In this document: piece by piece, positions 56,301 to 62,200 of the stretch
Position numbering within the stretch: position 1 is the first letter of the stretch
Layout: each line of letters opens with the position of its first letter
Origin: Enoplosus armatus
Lineage: Eukaryota; Chordata; Actinopteri; Centrarchiformes; Enoplosidae
Length of the DNA: 64,000 nucleotides
Reading direction: 5' to 3'
Assembly (NCBI RefSeq): GCF_043641665.1
Contig: NC_092180.1
Coordinates: 11,401,891-11,465,890, forward strand
The notes under the pieces: model-generated
Told to the model about the DNA's origin: nothing
Seen by the model: the letters and a program-made list of their open reading frames with translations, nothing else
Databases searched by the model: none
Made by a program: the position numbers and the translations under genes

Positions 56301-57548
56301 TTAATTTTGAAAAGAGGGAAATTATTCGGATACATTTAGTGTCAAGCACTGGCCCAACCTAATAGAATTCACATGTTTTTCTTACAGTAAGTATAACACA
56401 AGTGTCTGTGAGGAATCCTCTTGGGAGATATTTTCATCCATGAATGTATGAACTCATCATAGAAGACGGAGAGGCAGAAATGGGCAACTCAAAAGCATCA
56501 GTATAGCTGACAGAGTGTGCTAGAAGCTGACATTCACTGTAACACTTTGTGGTACCTATAGCTGAGGCAATGTTTCTGTGCTCTGAGATTTTTGGAGGTG
56601 AAGAATAATGTCAGAGCCTCTTCCATAATTTGGCCGATGGAGCTCCTGTCTATAGGCCTAACAGTTATACTGATATGTTTAGAGACAGAGTACATTCAGA
56701 GTGCATTAACAAAGTAACTAAAACATGATTACCAATGCCAAAGGTTTGTGTTGTAAACTATACGTTATCAATGATTATCTGACCGGCATCTCTTTGTTCA
56801 ACCAGCAAACCGAAGATTTCGCAGGCATTTTGAGGCTGTAAATGTATCTTTAAATTTGTATTCTTCGTAAAACTCAGAGCCAAATGAATCTATTTTGAGA
56901 CAGAGTGTTAAAAGACACCAAAAAATTATTATCACTGCCATGTTCAGTCTCAGAGATGTGTTGTGTAAGCTATACAGTATCAGTGATTAGGACAACAGAT
57001 AAATCTACTGAATCCAAGACTGACATCTCTTGGTTCAGCCAACAGACTGACAGAGGAGGGGAAGAAAACAAAACAAAACAAAACACCTGAAGTAAAACAC
57101 ATTATTCACCCAGGTGTAATTCTATTATTGAAACAAACCTAATATACAAAATAGCCTAGTATCACTTGTGAAAACATCACATTGTGCTACTCTTCATGGC
57201 ACCCATGTAAGATAAGTGAAGGCATTATTCTCTAATTGAGCATATTTTGTTTAAAGTCTTGAATGTGTATCAATGTTTCAAGCGTGCAGACAGTAAATGA
57301 GCCGCACTGCAAAACATTAGGTTACCTTGTGTTTTGCGTGTGAGCGTGCGTGCGTGTGCAATGGGGGAGAGCAGAGAATCCGTGTTGTTGGAAATGACTA
57401 TGAAAATGGTCAAATGTGGTGGATCAACCCTTGTTCTGATGTGGTGAGATGCAGGCACGCTCTACTCACCTTGGTTCGTGGTGCCCGGGTCCGACAGGAT
57501 ACTTTCAAGCAAGAACAGAAAGACACAGTATTTCCCCCCGGAGCACAT
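7595..57548 (-). CDS. epha6: epha6, EphA6 receptor tyrosine kinase, complete coding region in twenty exons
   Basis: Single-pass receptor tyrosine kinase for membrane-bound ephrin-A ligands, active in contact-dependent neural guidance. Twenty coding exons, each listed separately, sum to 2,979 bp: 992 residues plus TGA. Every intron is GT-AG and all phases agree. Order: signal peptide about 1-22; ephrin-binding domain about 29-202; cysteine-rich region 203-323; FN3 domains about 325-437 and 442-533; transmembrane helix about 546-570; juxtamembrane YVDPDTY tyrosines 604 and 610; kinase with GAGEFGEV loop (636-643), Lys661, HRDLAARN (752-759), DFG (772-774), activation-loop Tyr787 and APE (800-802); SAM about 916-980; C-terminal GFQV, a PDZ-ligand type end. 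EphA6, not another EphA, is indicated by near-identity to the mammalian ligand-binding segment WDAITEMDE through NQNNWLR and by the arl6 neighbour. Oddity: the usual large ligand-binding exon is split in four. Confidence 0.97.
7710..8200 (-). other. epha6: epha6 intron 19
   Basis: 491 bp GT-AG intron inside the SAM coding region. Nothing else was recognised. Confidence 0.85.
8201..8350 (-). CDS. epha6: epha6 exon 19: SAM domain, N-terminal part
   Basis: 150 bp. It encodes the linker [10 protein letters not shown] and SAM start [20 protein letters not shown], matching mammalian EphA6 [16 protein letters not shown]. The donor is gtgagt and the acceptor ATCTCAG. Confidence 0.96.
8351..9039 (-). 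other. epha6: epha6 intron 18
   Basis: 689 bp GT-AG intron between the kinase end and the SAM linker. No recognisable element. Confidence 0.85.
9040..9233 (-). CDS. epha6: epha6 exon 18: kinase C-lobe end
   Basis: 194 bp, the same length as I recall for mammalian Eph genes. It encodes [18 protein letters not shown] and [10 protein letters not shown], the conserved end of the kinase C-lobe, through FLDKLI. The donor is gtgacg. Confidence 0.96.
9323..9472 (-). CDS. epha6: epha6 exon 17: kinase P+1 loop and APE region
   Basis: 150 bp in phase 0. It encodes [20 protein letters not shown], then [20 protein letters not shown] and WEMSNQD. Flanking introns are only 89 and 88 bp. Confidence 0.97.
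9561..9770 (-). CDS. epha6: epha6 exon 16: catalytic and activation loops
   Basis: 210 bp. It encodes the HRDLAARN catalytic loop (Asp754, Asn759), SDFGMSR (Asp772) and the activation-loop tyrosine in EAAYTAT (Tyr787). All catalytic residues are present. The residue after DFG is Met where mammalian EphA6 has Leu. Confidence 0.97.
9872..9933 (-). CDS. epha6: epha6 exon 15: kinase hinge
   Basis: 62 bp. It encodes [20 protein letters not shown], the kinase hinge and start of the C-lobe. Flanking introns are 130 and 101 bp. Confidence 0.97.
10064..10249 (-). CDS. epha6: epha6 exon 14: glycine-rich loop, VAIK lysine, helix C
   Basis: 186 bp, the length I recall for this exon in mammals. It encodes [19 protein letters not shown] with ATP-binding Lys661, helix C ([12 protein letters not shown], Glu678) and NIIRLEGVV. 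It splices directly to the hinge exon, so the long kinase insert of one human EPHA6 isoform is not encoded at this junction. Confidence 0.97.
10250..11023 (-). other. epha6: epha6 intron 13
   Basis: 774 bp GT-AG intron interrupting the glycine-rich loop after GAG, a conserved Eph position. No other feature was recognised. Confidence 0.85.
11024..11149 (-). CDS. epha6: epha6 exon 13: juxtamembrane tyrosines
   Basis: 126 bp. It encodes [20 protein letters not shown] and [10 protein letters not shown] to ERVIGAG. Tyr604 and Tyr610 are the conserved regulatory juxtamembrane autophosphorylation sites of Eph receptors. Confidence 0.97.
11150..13989 (-). other. epha6: epha6 intron 12
   Basis: 2,840 bp intron. 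It contains a GT-flanked dispersed repeat at 12395-12690. No coding exon was found inside; the open frames there are low-complexity. Confidence 0.85.
12395..12690. repeat. GT-flanked dispersed teleost repeat
   Basis: A (GT)n run (12395-12431) is followed by about 230 bases rich in GGTTAGGGTTAGGG-like steps, then a second GT-rich run (about 12668-12688). I recognise this microsatellite-flanked TTAGG-like unit as a repeat common in fish genomes. It is not a true interstitial telomere array: only about two exact TTAGGG units are present. Confidence 0.6.
13990..14060 (-). CDS. epha6: epha6 exon 12: membrane-proximal cytoplasmic segment
   Basis: 71 bp. It encodes [20 protein letters not shown] and SGH directly after the transmembrane helix. 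The basic run is typical. Gly575 replaces the Trp of mammalian CQWYIK. Confidence 0.94.
14061..15498 (-). other. epha6: epha6 intron 11
   Basis: 1,438 bp intron. It contains the start of a GT microsatellite (15417-15465). No other element was recognised. Confidence 0.85.
15417..15465. repeat. (GT)n microsatellite
   Basis: Perfect GT run of about 24 units, 34 bases from the exon 11 donor. Confidence 0.95.
15499..15604 (-). CDS. epha6: epha6 exon 11: transmembrane helix
   Basis: 106 bp. It encodes DPDIADQGQ then the hydrophobic helix [20 protein letters not shown] and FLLITGR. The donor is gtaaga and the acceptor TTCCTCAG. Confidence 0.96.
15605..16923 (-). other. epha6: epha6 intron 10
   Basis: 1,319 bp GT-AG intron. 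No recognisable repeat or exon. Confidence 0.85.
16924..17086 (-). CDS. epha6: epha6 exon 10: second FN3 domain, C-terminal half
   Basis: 163 bp, the recalled mammalian length. It encodes [38 protein letters not shown] and NFEFAT, with the FN3 Tyr and Gly-Tyr signature. The donor is gtacgt. Confidence 0.97.
17087..17474 (-). other. epha6: epha6 intron 9
   Basis: 388 bp GT-AG intron within the second FN3 domain. Nothing else was recognised. Confidence 0.85.
17475..17599 (-). CDS. epha6: epha6 exon 9: second FN3 domain, N-terminal half
   Basis: 125 bp, the recalled mammalian length. It encodes [19 protein letters not shown] and [11 protein letters not shown]. The acceptor is ATCCTCAG and the donor gtaaag. 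Confidence 0.97.
19560..19775. repeat. dispersed repeat with ATCGATTA-type end
   Basis: It contains GTCCAAAACCCAAAGATATT, the GTCGATCGACA block and a TTTCAGCTTTA end. These are hallmarks of a roughly 300 bp element I recognise from many percomorph genomes. The same family recurs at 26281-26600, 30905-31240 and 32015-32200. Confidence 0.65.
23023..23073. repeat. (GT)n microsatellite
   Basis: GT run with one TTT interruption, about 25 units. Confidence 0.95.
24515..24752 (-). repeat. dispersed percomorph repeat (gctaaca/catggcaatcc family), reverse copy
   Basis: It contains degenerate matches to GTCGGTCGATTGG, ATATCTCAACAACTATT and GTGAACATGGTCAACATTA. These belong to a common non-coding fish repeat; plus-oriented relatives lie at 43470-43790 and 61900-62200. 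Confidence 0.55.
26281..26600. repeat. dispersed repeat with ATCGATTA-type end
   Basis: It begins GGCTGCAACGAACAAC and contains GTCCAAAACCCAAAG, AGCTAGAACCAGCAAATG and TTGATAAATGACTTAAA in the order expected for the family also seen at 19560-19775, here more diverged. Confidence 0.65.
26794..27144 (-). CDS. epha6: epha6 exon 8: first FN3 domain
   Basis: 351 bp; mammalian counterpart about 336. It encodes [38 protein letters not shown], then a Gly/Asp run, [11 protein letters not shown], and [13 protein letters not shown]. Possible N-glycosylation sites are NDT, NYT and NVT. The extra 15 bases are the DGGDGDGG segment (residues 367-374). Confidence 0.97.
27567..27595. repeat. (GT)n microsatellite
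   Basis: Perfect GT run of about 14 units. Confidence 0.95.
27842..28108 (+). mobile_element. teleost SINE or LINE-tail fragment
   Basis: It contains blocks I recognise from a very common fish retroposon: CCCAGAGCCTGGCTCTGCTC, GAGGTTTCTGCCTGTTAAAA, GCCACTGTCGCCAAGTGCTT, AATTGTTGGGTCTCTGTAAA and GGTGCTATACAAATA. It ends with the short tandem ATTGA motif (ATTGAATTGAATTGA), the usual tail of this family. A CT-rich tract precedes it. Exact family name not assigned. Confidence 0.75.
28340..28495 (-). CDS. epha6: epha6 exon 7: cysteine-rich (EGF-like) region
   Basis: 156 bp, the recalled length of this exon in all Eph genes. It encodes [40 protein letters not shown] and MACT, with the cysteine spacing of the Eph EGF-like module. 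The donor is gttagt. Confidence 0.97.
30905..31240. repeat. dispersed ATTAATCAATTA-type repeat fragments, inverted arrangement
   Basis: TTAGTTGATTAATCAATTAA and a GATCGTCAGAAAA block near 30910-30955 are in one orientation. ATCAAAATAGTTGTAGATTC and CAACAAATCGATGAATCAAC follow in the opposite orientation, and a further ATTAATTGATTAACTGAGA piece lies at the end. This looks like the family at 19560-19775, rearranged. Confidence 0.5.
31777..31831. repeat. poly-C tract joined to (AC)n
   Basis: A run of 24 C followed directly by about 15 AC units. The complementary poly-G could form a G-quadruplex; the run length may also be a sequencing or assembly estimate. Confidence 0.95.
32015..32200. repeat. 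dispersed repeat fragment, ATCGATTA family
   Basis: It contains CTGATTATTTTATCGATTTA, TTGCTTGAGAAATGACTAAA and GATTACTCAAAATGAAAATA. These are degenerate matches to the element seen at 26281-26600. Confidence 0.5.
32215..32720. repeat. dispersed teleost repeat
   Basis: I recognise blocks from a fish interspersed repeat: CTAGTTGCTAACTTTGTCTG, GAGCATTTTAGCTGAAAACA, AACAATGAGCTAAAAGATGC and CTGCAGAGCCAGGTGATAAG. No coding potential. Class unknown, possibly a non-autonomous element. Confidence 0.5.
33891..33960. repeat. (CT)n-rich tract
   Basis: About 13 perfect CT units followed by interrupted CTCTCC repeats. Confidence 0.95.
34490..35065 (+). mobile_element. LINE 3' end, L2/Rex1-like, 5'-truncated
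   Basis: At 34635-34742 a frame encodes [15 protein letters not shown] and then [18 protein letters not shown] before a stop. This is the arrangement at the C-terminus of L2/Rex1-type reverse transcriptase polyproteins. An AT-rich 3' UTR follows, ending in GGGGATCAATAAAGTATTTC and tandem TGATTC units, the tail typical of fish L2-like elements. The rest of the element is missing, so it is dead on arrival. Confidence 0.8.
38142..38160. repeat. poly-G tract
   Basis: Nineteen consecutive G on the plus strand within a purine-rich stretch. Length may be unreliable. Confidence 0.95.
38524..38752 (-). CDS. epha6: epha6 exon 6: end of ephrin-binding domain and first cysteine-rich part
   Basis: 229 bp, residues 196-271. 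It encodes [53 protein letters not shown] and [14 protein letters not shown]. It is the last of four exons that correspond to one mammalian exon. The acceptor is CACGTAAG and the donor gtgaga. Confidence 0.96.
38753..38862 (-). other. epha6: epha6 intron 5, extra intron in ligand-binding region
   Basis: 110 bp, GT-AG, phase 0, between VSVK and AFYKRC. Its length is not a multiple of three, so retention would shift the frame. A pyrimidine-rich tract precedes the acceptor. Not present, as I recall, in mammalian Eph genes. Confidence 0.9.
38863..39024 (-). CDS. epha6: epha6 exon 5: ephrin-binding domain part 3
   Basis: 162 bp, residues 142-195. It encodes [30 protein letters not shown] and [19 protein letters not shown], nearly identical to mammalian EphA6. 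The donor is gtcagt and the acceptor GGCTTTAAG. Confidence 0.96.
39025..39108 (-). other. epha6: epha6 intron 4, extra intron in ligand-binding region
   Basis: 84 bp, GT-AG, phase 0, between DYAK and VDTIAA. Reading through meets an in-frame TAG after 15 codons, so splicing is required. Both junctions read AAG followed by GT. Confidence 0.9.
39109..39258 (-). CDS. epha6: epha6 exon 4: ephrin-binding domain part 2
   Basis: 150 bp, residues 92-141. It encodes [35 protein letters not shown] and [15 protein letters not shown] is two residues longer than the human stretch, accounting for the 6 bp excess over the mammalian exon. The acceptor is TAACTCAG. Confidence 0.96.
39259..39997 (-). other. 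epha6: epha6 intron 3, extra intron in ligand-binding region
   Basis: 739 bp, GT-AG, phase 0, between AAQR and VYVEL. The donor gtctgg is weak. Read-through meets a stop after 24 codons. No element was recognised inside. Confidence 0.85.
39998..40126 (-). CDS. epha6: epha6 exon 3: ephrin-binding domain part 1
   Basis: 129 bp, residues 49-91. It encodes [40 protein letters not shown] and AQR. It begins in phase 0 exactly where the large third exon begins in mammals. The acceptor is TTTTCACAG. Confidence 0.96.
41250..41345 (+). repeat. dispersed repeat fragment with GGCCAATCAC block
   Basis: CACCACTGGCCAATCACAAT, GAAGTGGGTGTGAATA and a TCGGAAAGTTAAA end match, with substitutions, a second copy in the same orientation at 61725-61822. 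The pair shows it is an interspersed repeat. Confidence 0.6.
41804..41847. repeat. perfect 14-bp inverted repeat
   Basis: TTGGTCTAGTTCAT at 41804-41817 and its exact reverse complement at 41834-41847, separated by 16 bases. Confidence 0.85.
43470..43790 (+). repeat. dispersed percomorph repeat (gctaaca/catggcaatcc family)
   Basis: It contains GCTAACATTAGCATTAG, AAACCAAAGTACTGGACATG, AAAGGTCAGGGGATC, TTGTTGAGATATTTCAGA and CGACATTGCCATCCCTAGAG in the order I recognise for this abundant fish repeat. Confidence 0.7.
48395..49130. repeat. dispersed ACTTAAGTA-type repeat, interrupted by a MITE
   Basis: The left part has CTTAAGTAAAAGTACATAAG, GATGCAATAATGTGTAAGCA and GCAGCTGGTTGAGACGGAGC. The right part has TAATGGAGTAGATGTATAAA and a TTTCCACCACTGG end. 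Together these are the two halves of a repeat very common in percomorph fish. The central part (48643-48927) is a separate insertion. Confidence 0.7.
48643..48927. mobile_element. MITE-like element nested in another repeat
   Basis: 285 bp bounded by perfect 13-bp terminal inverted repeats, GTGGTTTCCAACC (48643-48655) and GGTTGGAAACCAC (48915-48927). It lies between the two halves of the ACTTAAGTA-type repeat. It has no transposase. A clear target-site duplication was not seen. Confidence 0.65.
50466..50530 (-). CDS. epha6: epha6 exon 2: start of ephrin-binding domain
   Basis: 65 bp, with the single base from exon 1 giving 22 codons: [20 protein letters not shown] then NG. This is the hallmark N-terminal strand of Eph ligand-binding domains. 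The acceptor is CTCTCTCTAG and the donor gtgagt. Confidence 0.97.
51285..51404 (+). repeat. local direct duplication, copy A
   Basis: TGGTAATTAAGGGCTGAATT, then TCTGTTCAAAAGGAGGACAT, a GAGAGAGGGAGGGAGAGAGA tract and a GATTTTTG end. Copy B at 52975-53092 is nearly identical and in the same orientation. Confidence 0.9.
52180..52415. mobile_element. MITE-like element with 17-bp terminal inverted repeats
   Basis: 236 bp bounded by GGCTGCATTCAGACCAA (52180-52196) and its exact reverse complement (52399-52415). It has no coding capacity, as expected for a non-autonomous DNA transposon. I could not identify a clear target-site duplication, so the superfamily is undecided. Confidence 0.8.
52975..53092 (+). 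repeat. local direct duplication, copy B
   Basis: Second copy of the block at 51285-51404, about 1.7 kb away. Differences are a 3-base indel near the start, a few substitutions and small indels at the end. Confidence 0.9.
53191..53232. repeat. (CA)n microsatellite
   Basis: CA run of about 20 units, 99 bases past duplication copy B. Confidence 0.95.
53360..53393. repeat. (CA)n microsatellite
   Basis: CA run of about 17 units. Confidence 0.95.
53948..53967. repeat. (GT)n microsatellite
   Basis: Short GT run of about 9 units. Confidence 0.9.
54010..54400 (+). repeat. dispersed teleost repeat
   Basis: TTAAAGGTTCCCTGTGGAGT, GCAGCACTATAGAGCTGTTT, AGACTGCTAATAAAGAAAGC and, further on, ATCTCCTGGCTCCTGCTTCA with CAGACATGAGAATGGTAT are blocks I recognise from a fish interspersed repeat. 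Recognition is from memory only. Confidence 0.5.
57470..57548 (-). CDS. epha6: epha6 exon 1: start codon and signal peptide
   Basis: 79 bp of coding sequence, residues 1-26 ([20 protein letters not shown] then PGTTNQ). The hydrophobic core [12 protein letters not shown] fits a signal peptide, and NQ leads into VVLLD exactly as in human EphA6. The ATG has A at -3. No other in-frame ATG was found in the roughly 120 bases checked upstream. The donor is gtgagt. The signal peptide is shorter than the human one. Confidence 0.88.
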
Positions 57549-58165
57549 CGTTGAGTCAGACACAAGTGCGCTCTGAACTAAGACGTTGCACAGACTCCTA
57601 AATAGATCCCCAAAAGGAAAAGGTAAGGAGGTCTCATGAAAGAGGCTACTGAAATCGTCCCAGTATCCAGACTCAGAAGGTCACTCTCGGATCCACAGGA
57701 GTAGTTTATTTCTTCTTTATTGATTTTCTTTATTTTAGCCAAGCATCCGGACTCCCCCCATGTGGAGACGGGCAGGCAGACGATTTAAACGACCGGCCAT
57801 TGCGCACAAAAACCCCGCCGACTTGAGCAAGTTAAAAAATAAATAAATGGAGGAGTTGTTGTCTGGAAACCTGAAAACACGGACAGGTCGGCGTCGGCAG
57901 GTGCAGACTGACCCCAAAGTGGCCAAAAGCGAACTTTCCCCGATGTATGTTTGTGGTAAAGTCAGTCTGTTTGAATTTTAATGGGAGGTTTTTTTTTATC
58001 CCAAAACGAGAGAGAAACAGGGAGAGAAAAAAGGAAAACCCCGGACTTCCCGCTCCACTTTCAGCCAGTGCATCCCTCACTGTGTCTCTGTATCACTGCG
58101 TGTATCTGTATCTCTCCCTCCCTCTCCCCCTCTCTCTCTCTCTCTCCTCGGGATAGGAGGGAAGC
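57549..58165 (-). other. epha6: epha6 5' UTR (inferred)
   Basis: Region between the start codon and the position expected for transcription start about 30 bases past the TATA-like box. It includes a CT-rich tract (about 58100-58146; GA on the gene strand). No intron boundary was identified, but one cannot be excluded. Confidence 0.5.
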
Positions 58166-58188
58166 TCTGGCGCAGGCAGAGGAGACGA

Positions 58189-58196
58189 TTTTTATA
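58189..58196 (-). promoter_or_regulatory. epha6: TATA-like box of epha6
   Basis: TATAAAAA on the minus strand in a locally GC-rich setting, 640 bases upstream of the start codon. It would place transcription start near 58160. Inferred from motif and position. Confidence 0.45.
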
Positions 58197-58553
58197 CCGC
58201 GACCCGAGATTGAGGAGCCAAGTCCATGCGAGCAAATCTAACTTGGTCTTTGTGATATTTCACCTCACTTTACATCATGTAAAACACGCGGGTCAGTCGT
58301 TTCCATCAGACGTTATTGATTACGGCTGGGGGGAGGGGGGAAAGGGGGGGGGCGCTGGGGCGATGGAAGGAAATATGAGGCCATTATTAAACTCATGTAT
58401 CACTTCTGTGCTATGATGTAGGTTATACCTGCATTGGATTATGTTGTAGGAATAGTAATGTGTCTGGGGCAGTTGCTATTTATGGTGGCCGGGGAGGAAG
58501 GCAAGCAGACAAATAGAGTATAAATTGATATAGGACGTGTTGGGTTGAAGGTT

Positions 58554-58571
58554 ACACACACACACACACAC
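58554..58571. repeat. (CA)n microsatellite
   Basis: Short CA run of about 9 units. Confidence 0.9.
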
Positions 58572-59659
58572 ATTCATTTACATGATCTTGTGAGTCCCTT
58601 CATTGTATTGTTGTGAGTGACAATTTAAAGCAACACTCTGTAGCCCACTTGTGTACTGTAATTTAATTTCCCTCCTGCAGTGATTCATTAACATTATTCA
58701 GTTTTTGAAGACTTTAAAATGGCTGTGTATGTTTGCAAACAGCTGGTGTTTTTGGTTATCCAGGGGGGTGAAATAATATGGGCTATTGCATGCACATACC
58801 ATCAGCAGCAACAGCAGTTTGTTTGAAGAAAGAACATAGTACAAACAACAGAAAAACTCAGATGAAAATTGCAGTGCAAACACACATCTTAACAAAACTA
58901 AAGAACAGTAACAGGATTACCATTTTAACCTCTTCTCTCAATGCACCTCAATAGGTACCTAGCGTAAAACAGCATTTCAGCACCATGGACAGCAACACCA
59001 GACTGCAGTAGAGTTTGCCTCTGTGATCATTTTTGGCCTTGCTTGATTGAAAATACAGTCTTGGTGTGTTCAGACATTCACTGAAATGATGCGTATTTGT
59101 GTGCCATCTGTATAGCACAGACCGTACTCCACTTCCAAATATGTGATTTAGCTAACTAAATCAAAGTGTTCGGGCATTGCTTCTTCAGGTTTCCAGGGAC
59201 AATTTCCATTCCCCCAGTAGTATTTCCACTTGCTGCTAAAATCGCCAACATATAACAAAGATAAGAAGTGGGAATAGATGATAGATGATAGGTGAATTGG
59301 ATTCTTACAGCATTATTGTGTTTAAAAGCACAAGACCGTATTCTCCCGATTCCCGACAAGCCTCTTTGTTATTTTTGTTTTCAGTTTTGACTTTCTCTCT
59401 GTTGTATCCTTCTTTTCTACCTGCTGCTTGAAGGACTCTAGGCACATGGCTGCTGATTCTGATGGTCAATTTTAAGACATTTACTTCCTGAAGGGTGAAT
59501 GGAGCAAAACTGCTGTCCATATTTCCATATATATATTTTTACCCTATGAACAGTGGGGCAGGCGTATGGCAATTTCATTTATTTGTCCAAGAAACACATT
59601 TGTTCAAAGCATGATATTTCAACAAAGTTGAGTTCCAGGAAATTTGTGAATATGTGGGA

Positions 59660-59960
59660 AAAGGTGTATAAAGCCGTTTGTGACTCCAGAGGGAGCTGCA
59701 TAAATGGCCCTAAGTGATGTCACTTGAGTCAGTTTCTGTTGGGACTGAAGAGAGTAAGAAGTGAGTTTACCAGACCTCTGTAGCCGGCTCCACATCTCTG
59801 CTTGAGGCTACTGGCTCGAGGATACATTAGCCGCTACTAGCATAACACGTCTGAATCACTGATGCAAACTGCATTGCGGGTAATGTAGGCACCCTGTTTT
59901 GACAAGGAAGAAGAATGTGTGACATTAAAAAGATGATATCTCTGGTTGTGCTGCATTATT
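59660..59960 (+). repeat. probable dispersed teleost repeat
   Basis: GACTCCAGAGGGAGCTGCAT, AAGTGATGTCACTTGAGTCA, GCACGTCTGAATCACTGA-like (here AACACGTCTGAATCACTGAT) and GCATTGCGGGTAATGTAGGC resemble blocks of a known fish repeat, from memory. No coding potential. Confidence 0.4.
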
Positions 59961-61724
59961 TTGATACTTAAAACTCGTCCATTGCGAGTGTGGCAATTTT
60001 ATAGGAGTTCAATGCTAAATGGAGTACTTTTATGTATAAAATATAAAAATCTAAATCTCATTAACATATTCCACGAAACATACCGAGTGCATTTGTGCTC
60101 CCCAGAGGAATAATCATTCTCATTTTAACGCGAATGAACTACTGCATCACTTACAAGAACATGTCAGCTTTTCACACACAGTATCTAAAAAGCTAACCGG
60201 AATTTGACCCGGCACACTCATGCTTCAAAGACGATTTAACTAGTGTTCCTAGACAAATCTTTTATATTTTTAAACCGAACTACTGTCAATTATCTAGGCA
60301 AACGAACATCGCAGCCTCGAGAGGCTGCTTATAGGCTACTAGGCTAATAGGCTGCTGCACATTTGACTCGTTTAGGAAGTCTGCCTTTTGTATTGGCAGT
60401 ATTATTTAGCTTTCCCCACCTTTCACATTCTTGACATGATCTTTGTGTTCTGATAGGAACCTTCTTCAAAAGTAACATACAACCATTCAACTTTGAGCCA
60501 AAAGGACAGCCGCACATCCAACTTCTACCATAGGGCTTTGAAGTATCTGCCAAATTAATAAATGTAAATAAATAACATGTAGCTCTTGGCTGTTCTGTAG
60601 GTAATTTTATATTTAATGGTTAGCAGTGCATAGTGTATCATTAGAAGTGCAAATCATCTTGGAATTTCTATAATCAAGCAAGAGGATGTCTGGCTTCCTG
60701 CTGAGGAGCCATGAAGGGAGAAGGTTAACAGGGATGGTGCACAGCAGCTGCATCATGTGTGGTTATCATACATTCTACTAAAACTTGAAAACGGTTTGCT
60801 TATTTTTCATCACTTTGACCTTTTAATCGACGTCTACAATTGTATTTGTCTTGTTAAAGAGCTATGACAAAAGAAAAACAAGTTTGTTCTAAATAAAACA
60901 TTGTTTGCATCTTTTTCATATTATAATGACGTTTCCTATACTTTTATTGTACTATATGTGGCCTGTCTCCATCAATGATTTTCACTGAAATGAGTGAGAA
61001 AAAGTTGTGTCAATATATTTTCTCATTGCTCAGGCTTATAAAAAAAAAACACTTCAAAAGGCAGATCTTACAACAAATGACAGAAAACAATAAACTGAAG
61101 AATAGCTGCCTGCAAGGGACTTACAATACAATACCGTATTTGCATTTACACAAAACATTACATGTTTAAATCTTTAATTCACAATTTGATTCTCCAATCT
61201 CTAAATGTGTTTGTACAAGTATTTGTGAGATAAACTGTCCATATTTCAATATTTACCCAGTCTTTAATACCTTTAACTGAAAATCAGTTTAAAGTTACAT
61301 TTAATACAGAGCTTTTGACACAGAAAACACAATTGGGATAAAGACACGAAAATAAAAACTATTGTGCTGTGGGTGTATAGGTTCATGCTCTGTTCAAAAC
61401 CAGCAATACTTATATATACCAGATTGATTTTTCCCTTTTTCCAGTGGCTGACAATCTCTTTAAATCCACCCACCAGAACACCTTCAGTTCTCGTGCATCT
61501 TTGAATTAAAAATTGACACATGTTGTTGCTCCAGATACTGAAACACAGTAGCTTTCCTTGTGTAATGATGACTTAATTTACATATATCATTTACAAAGAC
61601 TACACAAGGCAATTCATATCCCATATGTGTCCCCAAAAGCCAAAATAATGATATCATTGTTTTATACCTGTGTTTGAACAGGTGAATAGTGATGAAAAGC
61701 ACTCGTGTGAAGAATTAAAGCTTG

Positions 61725-61822
61725 AGAGAGGAGTTGAAATCCTTCTAACTTGCTCACTTCCACACTCCTGGCCAATCACTGCGAGAAGTGCATGTGAATA
61801 ACAGATCAGTTTTGGAAAGACA
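61725..61822 (+). repeat. dispersed repeat fragment with GGCCAATCAC block
   Basis: Second copy of the element at 41250-41345: CTTCCACACTCCTGGCCAAT, GAAGTGCATGTGAATAACAG and TTTTGGAAAGACAC. Confidence 0.6.
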
Positions 61823-61899
61823 CATTTTCAATGTCTGAACAGTTTGTTCTGTCCAATGATTTTACATTCACGTTGTCGAATAATTGCAGAGAGATCAAT

Positions 61900-62200
61900 A
61901 TGTTATAATATCATTACCAAAGTTATTACAATTCATCCTGTAAGGAATATGAAAATCTGCACAACATTTCATGGCAATCCCTCCAATAGTTCCAGAGATA
62001 TTCCATTCAGAACCAAAAATATCAACCTGACGCTGATTTTTGCAGGAGGAAAAAGTCAGGCGATTGCTGATGTCATTAGGACACATCATCTGGGAACCAT
62101 GAATGTCTGTATAAAAATCTACAGCTTTCCATCCAAAAGTTGTCAAAATATTTCACTCTGGAAATGTAGTGTCCATAGCAATGCTAGTCTGGCTAAACCT
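61900..62200 (+). repeat. dispersed percomorph repeat (catggcaatcc family)
   Basis: ATTACAATTCATCCTGTAAG, CATTTCATGGCAATCCCTCC, GGGAACCATGAATGTCTGTA and GTTGTCAAAATATTTCACTC occur in family order. It gives an accidental 123-codon open frame that is not a gene. Confidence 0.7.

Larger units (their letters stand above)
50531..57469 (-). other. epha6: epha6 intron 1
   Basis: 6,939 bp intron. It contains a duplicated 120-bp block (51285-51404 and 52975-53092), a MITE (52180-52415), CA/GT runs and dispersed-repeat pieces (54010-54400). A non-repetitive stretch at 52620-52800 may be regulatory. No exon was recognised. Confidence 0.8.

Noticed and set aside
60344..60553. 69-codon minus-strand open frame with several Cys and basic residues
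   Set aside because: It looked like a transposase or gag scrap, but no motif could be named and no element ends were found.
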